Assembly (NCBI GenBank): GCA_023974075.1 | Contig: CM043793.1 | Location: 6,172,896-6,236,895, forward strand | Source: Chaenocephalus aceratus | Lineage: Eukaryota > Chordata > Actinopteri > Perciformes > Channichthyidae | Direction: 5' to 3' | DNA length: 64,000 bases | Shown here: positions 56,001 through 64,000 of the stretch, in pieces | Position numbering within the stretch: position 1 is the stretch's first letter | How the letters are laid out: the number at the start of each line of letters is the position of its first letter | Position numbers and translations under genes: made by a program | Notes under the pieces: model-generated | What the model saw: the letters and a program-made list of their open reading frames with translations, nothing else | What the model was told of the DNA's origin: nothing | Databases searched by the model: none

Positions 56001-59000
56001 GCTACAATGAGGCGGAGAAAAAAAGCGAATGCATTGTTTTATCAGAAGGGAAGCAATGTGGCCATAACACAGCTGGTACAAACACCACAAACCTGACCAG
56101 ATACTCTCTGCAAAGCTGCTTAATCATTCAACCTGTGTTTTTCATCAAATAAGGACAAGATAATCTTATTTATTTATATACTAAAATGACAAATTATTGG
56201 TTTTGGCTAGACTAGTTTGACTGAAATGTTCTATATAATCTGATTAATAAAAAAGACTCAACAGTTTTCTTTGACTAAAATAAGACTAAAATGCTCAGAC
56301 TTTTAGTCGATTAAAACTTGACTAAATAGAAACAGGATGAAGGTGACTAAATATGACTAAAACTAAAAAGGAAATTTAACACAGGACTAAGACTAAAACT
56401 AAATAAAAAAATAGCTGACGAAATTAACACTAATGTTCAGGAAGTAAACAAAGTAGTCCAATGGAAGCGGTTCAGGCAGGGGGAGTGTGTGGAAAGGAAC
56501 ACTGTGATTGTAGCCTTTGCAGACCATTGCCATGCACAGAAAGCTATATAACACACTAGAGGGGAAACCTCCAAAAGCATAACAAATAATACAGAGAAAC
56601 AGTTCGAGTATGAAACCCAAGAGAATGATTCCCTCCCTAAACAGGTTTTATTTCCTGCTACAGGTCAGTGTTTCCTCTACATGAAGGTGATCGAGAGAGC
56701 AGCTTTCCCTGCCAGGATGTGGGAGAAGGTGAGCTTCATTTCTCTCCCAGTTAATGGGGTTCCTCTTTACCCAGAGATCTTTCTACCTGTATGTTTACTT
56801 CAAATAGAATTCACTTGGTTATCTGAAAAATACAGACTATACAGATTAAGATTTACATTTCCGCACTGCTACCTTTTTTTGGTGTGGCAGTAGCTCAGGC
56901 TGTAGGGACTGTGGGGAGCCGGAGGGTGGCCGGTTCAAACCCCGAGAGACCATAGTACGGAGAGTGGACTGGTACTTGGAGGGGTCCCAGTTCACCTCCT
57001 AGCTGCACAGGTCAAAGGGGAAGTCATTGTTCTGTTGGATTTGAGATCACTGTAATCTAAGTAAATGGACTTCACAAAAGTATATTCTTGCTTGGAAAAT
57101 GTATTATTATTCCCGACTTAAGATTAGCTTTCTGGTGCCTTAGCGGCAGTTTGAGTTAAACATTTGGTTTGTTTGTGTGTGCGCAGGTGAAGCTCAGTAG
57201 GAACTACGAGAAGGCTCTGGAGCAGATCGACGAGAGCCTGATCTACTGGCCTCGATTCCTCCGTCACAAATGCAAACAGCGTTTCACCAAAATCACTCAG
57301 TACCTGATCCGCATGCGCAAACTGGTCCTCAAGAGACAGTAAGTACTGTTACTGTGTTACACCGCATCACACGCCACGTAGGAAGTACTGAGCAGGAAGA
57401 AGGGCGCAGACAGACTAATGTTGTTTCCATATTGTTTGTGTAGAACTGGAAACATGTTGCAGGTTTCTCACGGGGTCCTGTGAGAGTGAACTCAACAATA
57501 GAAACTTGTCTGACCACAAAATCATATCAAATAAAGCTTTATTGATCCCGAGGAGAAATCCAGCTACAGCACCAAGAGGCAAACAGAGAAAATAAAGATT
57601 ACTACATAACATGTTTTTAAAATTACATTTCAAAAATAGATGATTTGAAAACAAAAAGTATTTCTACACAGTAGGTTTCCATCTCATCCTAACGTCAGCG
57701 TGAACTCAACTTGAAGCTAACATCGAAAGCACCTTCAGTGGAGAAATGTAGCGTGACTGTTGCACTGTGTTTCCAGGAGGAAGTTGGTCCCTCTCAGCAG
57801 GAAGGTGGAGAGGAGAGAGAAAAGGAAAGAGGTGAGCACTCCATGCTTTCCACTCAACCCTGAGCTGCATCCACCTGTTCATTCTAATGTGTACTAATGT
57901 CTGTCGTCTGCAGGAGAAAGCTCTCATCGCTGCTCAGCTGGATAACGCCATCGAGAAGGAGCTTCTGGAGAGACTGAAGCAGGGAACGGTGCGACACACA
58001 CTTTGAATATCTGTACATCGAGACATAGTTCACCTGGAACCAAACAGTAACGTATTTAAGTTTTAGATAAGATGCAGAGAGCCATTTAGAGACCGATTTC
58101 TATCCTTGTAATTATAGTCTGAGAGTCATCTGTTTATAAACGTGTGTTTGGTTAGAAACCTGAAATGTCTGGTTAGATCAAATGTGAGACACATTCTTCG
58201 ACATCAGTTAAAACTCCACTGCTGATGTCCGGAGCTTCTTTTTGTCATAAAAACAGCAGTTGCTACCATGCGACTAAATGAGACGACTAAACGTCATCAC
58301 AGCGAACATTAGCCGCCTTTAGCTTAGCGGTCGTGATGCAACCTTGATGTAGTTCTCTTATAGCATCATGTTAGCGATTAGATATTGGGATTACACTTTA
58401 GCTTCAAAAACATGAAAGCGGTGATTATCCTGCTGAACAAAACACGTGTCATTAACATGTTTTTACCACATCTTATTATTCGGCTACTTACTAAATAAGT
58501 CAATGATCTGGCACAACAGATTCATGTCATTTGATTGCTTCTGCTAAGAAAGACATTTATAATGACGGCAGCACTGGTGGAGTCTTTCTGTACCCGTCCA
58601 AGGAGTCAACTATGTGCCACGTACTAGTTAGTAACGCTAACATACTGTGTATTGTGTTCTCAGTATGGAGACATCTACAACTTCCCAATCCACGCCTTCG
58701 ACAAAGCTCTGGAGCAGCAGGATGAGGAGAGCGAGGAAGAGGAGGAAGGAGAAGATGAAGAGGAGGAGGAGGAGGATGATGAGGTAATGACGGATGCTTA
58801 CATCAGATCAGCCGACACACACTGTTTGAGTTTATATTCTCATGTGAACTTTATCCTTGTGTCTGCAGGGCGTTGGGAAGAGCGAGTTTGTGGCAGAAGA
58901 AGAGCTGGAGGAGAGCGACCTGAGCGACTTTGAGGTGAGTGGAGCTCAAAGACTAATGTTTCAATCTGAACTCGGGGTGTACCGAATAGTTTGAACCTTT

Positions 59001-59339
59001 AAAAGATCCATTCATGACGTTGAGAGAATCAATATCAAACGGTTTTTTCACCAAGTGTGAGTTTAATCATGTTTAAATTAACAACAGAAATGTTTTTGTT
59101 TCTTCCCTCAGGAAATGAATAAACTAAAGACGAGCAGTGACGAGGAGGAACAGGACGATGAGGAGGAGTCCAGTGGAGAGGAAGAGGAGGAGGATGAGAT
59201 GGAGGTCGATACAAAGACGAAGGCCTCCTCCAAGTCTAAAGGCAAATCTCCAGCCAACGGCTCGACAGCGAGGAAGAAGCGAGCGTACGTGGAGATCGAG
59301 TACGAGACAGAGCCCGCCCCCAAGAGCAGAGCCACGTAG
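50046..59339 (+). CDS. mak16: MAK16, 60S ribosome biogenesis factor (whole coding span)
   Basis: Ten coding exons (50046-50060, 52688-52737, 52924-53033, 56664-56728, 57187-57338, 57777-57831, 57914-57988, 58664-58783, 58869-58934, 59112-59339) total 936 bp: 311 codons plus TAG. All junctions are GT-AG and phases agree. MAK16 is a nucleolar protein of early pre-60S particles. The N-terminal half matches the Mak16/L28e-like domain, with cysteines at 17, 29, 39 and 44, the set expected to hold a metal or Fe-S centre in this family. Residues about 80-175 form the conserved basic Mak16 region, the part from about 190 to 265 is strongly acidic, and the C-terminus has the conserved [12 protein letters not shown]. 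Its length is close to that of human MAK16 (about 300). No defects were seen. Confidence 0.97.
51967..52176. mobile_element. MITE with GTGGTGCAGTGACGCGTCC-type ends
   Basis: Near-inverted ends GGTGCAGCCAGTGACGCGTCCTA and TAGGACGCGTCACTGCACCAC. Related sequence occurs at about 6078-6300 and in the MITE at 62689-63005. Confidence 0.75.
52381..52550. mobile_element. piggyBac-like internal fragment with empty F1 site
   Basis: Matches sequence on both sides of foldback F1 (AGTCTGTAGTGAA..CAGCTGTTTGC before, and AACGAAACAATTTAACAAAAT..ACCACAGGACC after) but without F1. The single AACAACG at 52430-52436 is the pre-insertion state. Confidence 0.85.
52688..52737 (+). CDS. mak16: MAK16 coding exon 2
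   Basis: Encodes [16 protein letters not shown] plus two bases of a lysine codon. TTGCAG acceptor and GTAAGT donor. Confidence 0.97.
52924..53033 (+). CDS. mak16: MAK16 coding exon 3
   Basis: Encodes the cysteine-containing region around [24 protein letters not shown] acceptor and GTAAAC donor. Confidence 0.97.
53817..55068. mobile_element. Middle nested element in MAK16 intron 3
   Basis: Flanked by GGCTATA at 53810-53816 and 55069-55075, and bounded by ..GGTGGTATAAG and ..TTACACCACT. It is rich in AGTACTTGAG / GTAAAAGTA motifs in both orientations. It is split by the hAT element at 54155. The 7-bp match may be part of an 8-bp duplication. Confidence 0.65.
54155..54858. mobile_element. Inner hAT element in MAK16 intron 3
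   Basis: The 704-bp element has ends TAGGGATGCTCCGAT.. and ..ATCGGAGCATCCCTA and a perfect 8-bp duplication, GTTATATT, at 54147-54154 and 54859-54866. It has GATCGGTC-type internal repeats and a strong hairpin near 54720-54770 (CATCACTTTAAATGGAAGAT and complement). Confidence 0.92.
55360..56432. mobile_element. hAT-like element with TAGTGTTAATTTCGT ends
   Basis: Starts TAGTGTTAATTTCGTTGAC and ends GACGAAATTAACACTA, a good inverted repeat. It is non-coding and adjoins the right side of the element at 53288-55356. No clear duplication. Confidence 0.75.
56664..56728 (+). CDS. mak16: MAK16 coding exon 4
   Basis: Encodes [21 protein letters not shown] after completing a glycine codon. CTACAG acceptor and GTGAGC donor. 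Confidence 0.97.
56881..57070 (+). mobile_element. tRNA-derived SINE
   Basis: Contains an A-box-like TAGCTCAGGCTGT and a B-box-like GGTTCAAACCCC about 45 bp apart, at the head of a ~190-bp unit in intron 4, as in tRNA-headed fish SINEs. It has no cloverleaf potential as a working tRNA. Confidence 0.7.
57187..57338 (+). CDS. mak16: MAK16 coding exon 5
   Basis: Encodes the highly conserved central region ([34 protein letters not shown]). GCGCAG acceptor and GTAAGT donor. Confidence 0.98.
57777..57831 (+). CDS. mak16: MAK16 coding exon 6
   Basis: Encodes the basic stretch [24 protein letters not shown] acceptor and GTGAGC donor. Confidence 0.97.
57914..57988 (+). CDS. mak16: MAK16 coding exon 7
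   Basis: Encodes [20 protein letters not shown] and five more residues. CTGCAG acceptor and a weaker GTGCGA donor. Confidence 0.95.
57989..58663 (+). other. MAK16 intron 7
   Basis: A 675-bp intron with nothing recognisable in it. Confidence 0.8.
58664..58783 (+). CDS. mak16: MAK16 coding exon 8
   Basis: Encodes [19 protein letters not shown] followed by a Glu/Asp run. The acidic run is a low-complexity GAG/GAA tract that probably varies in length between species. Confidence 0.97.
58869..58934 (+). CDS. mak16: MAK16 coding exon 9
   Basis: Encodes 22 mostly acidic residues including [25 protein letters not shown] acceptor and GTGAGT donor. Confidence 0.97.
59112..59339 (+). CDS. mak16: MAK16 coding exon 10 (terminal)
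   Basis: Encodes the last 75 residues: a second acidic tract, a Lys/Ser-rich segment and the conserved [12 protein letters not shown] near the C-terminus, then TAG. Confidence 0.97.
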   Translation, partial: EMNKLKTSSDEEEQDDEEESSGEEEEEDEMEVDTKTKASSKSKGKSPANGSTARKKRAYVEIEYETEPAPKSRAT

Positions 59340-59591
59340 TGATGTCACTTCCTCTGCTGCCAGTCAAACTGCCTCTGCTGAGGTCATCAGTTTGCTCGTA
59401 CAGACTGTGAATGGAAGTTTGTAAAAGGACACACAGGACGGATCTGACCTGGAATCAGATCAGAATATGAAATACCCAGAGTGACTTTAACTTTATTTTC
59501 TGATTAACATGGAGTTTTAAAAATGATTGCTTTATTTTCTTTTATATGTCAAGTCCATATTCCTGTTTGAAAACACAAAATAACAGATGTC

Positions 59592-59597
59592 AATAAA
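59592..59597 (+). terminator. mak16: MAK16 polyadenylation signal
   Basis: AATAAA about 250 bp after the stop codon, the first canonical hexamer downstream. Confidence 0.75.
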
Positions 59598-59851
59598 TCC
59601 ATTTTAGAAAACTATGTAAACCTGCTTGTTAACTGTTTCTATAAATATCTGAATACTTCACCCACAAAAATGACTTATTTTGTTCCTTATACTTTTGCTT
59701 AACAGTTTGAATACAGTAAAAGAACTAAGTACTTCTTGCATTGCTTTCTTGCTGAGTTAGATTGATTATCCAGCCAACTGCTTAGCTTAGCATAAATCCA
59801 GAAAACTATCACTACCTCTTATCATGATATATTTTGTATATGTATGAAAAC

Positions 59852-60541
59852 CAGACCAAATCTACAGAGGGCATATGATTTTCATGGGAGGGCACACGCA
59901 ACCGTCATGTGCCGCGGCCAGTGGCGGCGCCAGAGATTTCCTTTTGGGGGTGCTGTGGGGTAGCTTGACGTTTCATAGAGGGTGCTCAAACATGTACAGT
60001 AGGGTTTCCCATTAATGTACCGCGCACTACAGTGGAATTTTCTACGGCAACACTCCCCACGCGCACATACACAAACCCGCGATTGTGACAATGAAGGCTC
60101 GATAATCAGCTCACGCATATAGGTTTAAGCAGGGGTAAAGTGCTATTTTTACAAATGGGGACCTAAGCACCTCTCGGGGGTCCGGGAAGATTTCTTTTTT
60201 AAATATTGAAGTTGAAAGCATCAATCTGGTGCACTTTGAGAGCAACATTAAGAGATCTATGAATACATCTCTCAACACCCAGATGAAACAGAACCGTAAA
60301 CAGATTTACTTTTTCTTTATGGATATTTTACAAATAACTTCCCTTTTAAACTCTATTCTTGTTTTACTGTCATCTAGCATTTCATAACTGTTTTTCATGT
60401 ATTACTCATTAATATCTGACATCACATACATCGTAGCATTAAAGTTCACAGTTTATTTATAATTTAAATAAAAGAATACAAAACGTGTTTATTGGGAGGG
60501 CAGGAATGTCAGGGGCCTGGCCCTCCCACGGCGCCGGTCTG
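59852..60541. mobile_element. hAT element with CAGACC ends
   Basis: Flanked by a perfect 8-bp duplication, ATGAAAAC, at 59844-59851 and 60542-60549. The ends CAGACC and GGTCTG are short inverted repeats. Its core (about 60200-60480) is shared with the elements at 4266 and 12046. Non-coding. Confidence 0.8.
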
Positions 60542-60549
60542 ATGAAAAC

Positions 60550-61528
60550 CCTTAGTAAAAATGTGTTGTGACAACATTATTCTTGAGTGACTACGGAAAT
60601 GTTAATACCAAACCTTTCCTGACTTTGGTACATACCAAAGTAGAAAACAACACTAAATAATATTTAAAGAAGCACAGAAAGGCACAGGCGTAAATACAGT
60701 GTATACTTTATTTACAAAAAACGAAATCACCGCGGCAGGCAGTACAATAAGCTACAGCTGAATAAAATCATTACAGATTTAGAATATAAATAGTCAAAGA
60801 ATCACAAAAGCATGATTTTACTTAGGCAGACATAAACAGATCACAAAAAGAAAAAGAAAATGTACAGAGCGTTTTACAGCCGGCCTGCAGAGTGGAGAAT
60901 TGTTGCTAATTAAAACATCCTGAATTTTAAAATACATTTTTTAGTGCCTCGAATGGCCGCTTAGTGTAATGATTTATAATGTTGTTTTTACATGAGGACA
61001 TCCTTTAAAAAACGAAATGTACATTTATCGTTATGAAAATAAATGTAGCTTATTGTTGATGCTCACATACTCAAGTCAGGTATTTTAACACTCAATTATT
61101 TCGTTCATTTCCTCAAATTTTTTCATCAAAAATGGTGATTATGCTGTAGCACCACTGCCAACAGCTGTTGCCTTTTAATATATATTTGAACATTATTTAA
61201 ATAATTAAATGCTTGTGTTTTCCTTTTGCGGTCATGGCAACTTTAAATGTTTTTATTATTTATTAGTTTATTCCGCTCATGGCAATAAAGTGACTTCAGC
61301 TTATTTTTGTGTAAGCGAGAAAACACTTCTTTTATTGTAAAGAACATTTTTTTTTCTCCCTCGGTGAATGCGGCATGAAGGTTTATGAATCGGACGGTTT
61401 TGGACAGTTCAAATAGATGTGTTGTCTTGTAGTGAAGTCCACAGTGAGGCCCAAACACACAAAAAAAGCATTATGTGTTGTCCTTTATTACCCTTACCAT
61501 AATGTTATATTTATATATTTCATAACAC
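60550..61528. other. AT-rich sequence, possible 3' UTR of a - strand gene
   Basis: No coding region was recognised. On the - strand, TTGTAAATAAAG near 60703-60714 gives an AATAAA followed by AT-rich sequence, compatible with the 3' end of a convergent gene lying beyond 64000. This is only a suggestion. Confidence 0.25.
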
Positions 61529-61532
61529 TTAA

Positions 61533-61915
61533 AGGTGGGGTAGGTCATTTTGGAGAAACCAGCTCGAGTGCGCTAGAATTTGAAAATACGCAGCCGAAAA
61601 AAAATCTGCCTCTTCCTTACAGACTTCCTTACAGAGCCCCTCCTCCAACACACACACGAACGCGCACATGACCAATGAGGGCACGAGATAAATTTGTGCA
61701 CAGATGGAAGGCTGACAGGCAGGTAGGCCATCCAGTTACATTAGCGGGCCGGCTCAGATGATTGGTCGTGCTTATTACAGCGCTACGGCTTCCACAGATG
61801 ATATTTTCTTATGGATTTTTTGTCAAAGCACTTAAGATATTCATTGCTATCGGGATGTTAAGAGCATTCCATGGAATATAACAAGTGTTTCTGAAATAAA
61901 TGACATACCCCACCT
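61533..61915. mobile_element. TTAA-flanked MITE
   Basis: The 383-bp element has ends AGGTGGGGTAGGTCATTT and AAATGACATACCCCACCT, with TTAA at 61529-61532 and 61916-61919. The TTAA duplication points to piggyBac-type mobilisation. Its sequence is unrelated to the element at 24066. Confidence 0.85.
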
Positions 61916-62193
61916 TTAAATGATTTTTTTTAAAGAAACTGTTATGTAGATACATAATTAATCAAATGTTTGAAATAATAAAAAGGAAAAATTAAAATAA
62001 ACTTGGGCACGAAATAGGTTAAAAATAATTAACTGTAGGTATTTATTTGACTGATAATAGAAAAAACACAGCATCATATTTTTAGGCTATCACCTGTTTC
62101 ATAGTTCCATTTGTTGAGTATGAATATTATTGATCAGTGTGTTTTCCCTGCTGGAGAGACACAGAGTGTCATCTGTCCAGCTGATCCATACAG

Positions 62194-62221
62194 TGTATAT
62201 ATATATATATATATATATATG
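62194..62221. repeat. (AT)n microsatellite
   Basis: A run of alternating T and A. Confidence 0.95.
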
Positions 62222-62688
62222 TTTTATCCATCAATAATAGCAGAGTCATATCAGGTGAAAGCTGCATTCATCGATTTATTTTTTTAAAACACTGAATCCA
62301 ACAACTGACACATTACATGTTATACTGTGTGCGCATCCGTCGGCTTGTTTTGGTATATTTCTCCCCTCTAGTAGCCACAAAATCAAATAATACAGCTTTA
62401 AAAATATTTTAAAAGTATAAGATAAAGTTTAGCAGAGCTACTTTGTTGGTGTTTTATAGCTAGTGAGTGCTGGAATGCTTCTCAAAGAACAACATTTACT
62501 GAACAATGCAGTTAAATAGGCTGAGAGAACTGGATCATGTAGCGCCGGGATCACGCTCTACAATCCCTATTTATTAATTTGACATTTAATTCATTTAGTT
62601 GATGAAAGCACTTTAGGGTGTCAAGGCTCCGTCAGATCACTCTTAAAATAAAACAAAATGTGTTGGAAGGCAAGATAATGTCAGAATA

Positions 62689-63005
62689 GAGTGGCGCAGT
62701 AATGAGTCCTAAACCTAGGAAAGGACTTCTACCACTTCCTGTTCCCTCGTCTTGAGTCAATGGTGTTTTGAACGTGTTTGCGGTTAGTAACGTGAAACAA
62801 GCTCTGTGGTTAAAACAAGCTGAAGAGATCTTCACATGTTGTCCAACGACATAAAGCACGTCAGTAAATACCCCACTGGTCGGAGCTTCTTTCCTGCAAT
62901 ATGCCGAAACCCAATTGGAAAATCCCATTGCTTTTTGTTGAGACGACCCTTTGCGATGCTTACTTCTGGGTCGGCCTTCAAAACAAGTCATCACTGCACC
63001 ACTCT
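62689..63005. mobile_element. MITE with GAGTGGYGCAGTRATG ends
   Basis: Starts GAGTGGCGCAGTAATGAGTCC and ends ..CAAGTCATCACTGCACCACTC. The ends and the internal CAATGGGATTTTCC-like segment (reverse orientation near 62915-62935) link it to the MITE at 51967-52176. The 120-codon antisense frame inside is incidental. Confidence 0.7.
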
Positions 63006-64000
63006 ATAAGTCTCTAAGATGTGTTTTGGTTGCAAATCTTCTGCTTATTCCGCTTTTAATACCAGATTGCAGATCCCGCCGTTAAAAAGAAAACTAAACA
63101 TACAAAACACGTAAAGGTAGCAATAAATTAAAATCTGTGTTGCTTCCACTTTTACCTTTCCCTCAATACACACTGAACCAGGAGGGACACGACGCATGGC
63201 CACTAGAGGGAGCTGTGACACCGAAAATAAAATGTAAATATATATTGAAAACATGTTAGAAAACAAAACAAAAATCAACATGAAAAAGAAACATTTTAAT
63301 AATAAAATCTATCCTGAACTGGATCCCATGCAGGATCAGTAGTGACATTCTGGTTCAGGTAGGTCATTTTATTCTTCATCATCACCTTCATCAGATCAGT
63401 TGGTTTATCATTACATAAGAACCTTAAATAAACTTAGGCTATTGGATTGAAATATTTAATTTTTTTGTTTTGTTTTTTCAAATGCAAAAAGTGGAGATTA
63501 GGGATGTTGTGTTTCGGGTTTCTGTGTGAACAACGTTTCTTAGAGTTCTTTAGGGATCCACTGGGTTCCTAGTGACAGAATATTCAGTCTCATTTGGTCA
63601 GGAAGGGTTTCGATGTCCTCAGGACTGGATTATTCTATTTTCTTTCAATTAAAATTCTATGCGGGGCAGCTTCCAACTTTCTGAATGTCATTCTCAGATT
63701 GGGTCCAATATAATGTGTGCATGAATCACTCCGTATGGAGATGCTAGCCATGTTCTTAAGCATTGTCCAGTATGTTCTGTCAAGCTGGGAATAAAGGAGG
63801 TGATTTAGAAAGTACAATGAAGCTTTAACGCAATTCTATACAGTTTGGGAACTCGCGAGAGATGTTAAAGAAAGACTGATCAAAACTGAACCAGAGATAT
63901 GTCGACTTTTAGTACATAATATGGGACAAACTCAAAAACCCTGGATCCTACATTGTCCGCAAACATAGTACAGTCTGCTTCTAGACACACCCTGCCTTGT
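63006..64000. other. Intergenic sequence, nothing recognised
   Basis: AT-rich sequence with short frames only. The - strand frame at 63635-63817 faintly resembles the end of a LINE protein, but too weakly to call. Confidence 0.3.

Noticed and set aside
56881..56960. tRNA-like A and B boxes in MAK16 intron 4
   Set aside because: The sequence cannot form a full cloverleaf. It is read as the head of a SINE, not a tRNA gene.
59108..59348. Serine- and leucine-rich antisense frames over the last MAK16 exon
   Set aside because: They are mirror images of the GAG/GAA acidic tract of MAK16.
62632..62994. 120-codon - strand frame
   Set aside because: It lies inside a MITE with inverted ends and matches no family I know.
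1..64000. CRISPR arrays, bacterial operons or phage features
   Set aside because: Nothing of the sort is present. Spliced exons, SINE/LINE and vertebrate transposons show this is nuclear animal DNA.

Overview
This is AT-rich vertebrate nuclear DNA, almost certainly from a ray-finned (teleost) fish. It has one conserved host gene split by GT-AG introns, and nearly everything else is transposon-derived sequence of kinds common in teleosts (hAT, piggyBac-like, Harbinger-like, CACTG-ended and foldback elements, LINE and SINE pieces, endogenous retroviruses). Most short open frames do not look like genes.

Layout. (1) 1-4265: 3' part of a defective endogenous retrovirus (ERV) on the + strand, cut off by a hAT element (4266-5278). 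(2) 5279-6836: a microsatellite, the end of another hAT-like element and flanking DNA. (3) 6837-21484: a second ERV of the same family on the - strand, with both LTRs, a tRNA-Trp primer binding site, a polypurine tract and a 4-bp target duplication. It carries two later insertions: a 503-bp foldback element, and a 4.66-kb CACTG-ended DNA transposon that still holds spliceable exons of a SAMD3-like protein and is itself split by a hAT element. (4) about 21.5-41.3 kb: an array of duplicated blocks (here called A, B, E and F), diversified by insertions whose empty sites survive in sister copies. These are a piggyBac-like element with a nested 3-kb foldback, a second large foldback, an element with an 8-bp duplication, a Harbinger-like element and a solo LTR. 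(5) 41.3-48.9 kb: more foldback and hAT elements, then a LINE 3' end. (6) 48.9-59.6 kb: a diverged copy of the array block and then MAK16, with ten coding exons encoding 311 residues on the + strand; its introns hold nested hAT-type elements and a SINE. (7) 59.85-64 kb: a hAT element, a TTAA-flanked MITE, an AT microsatellite and another MITE, with no recognisable gene.

MAK16 is the only gene I would call functional; it is a nucleolar 60S ribosome-assembly factor. The other coding remnants (ERV gag/pol/env, SAMD3-like exons, LINE tails) belong to mobile elements and are mostly broken. The main interest is the nested-insertion record, which can be read at base level from target-site duplications and preserved empty sites, together with a family of large foldback elements and a group of hAT elements that share one core but have different ends.
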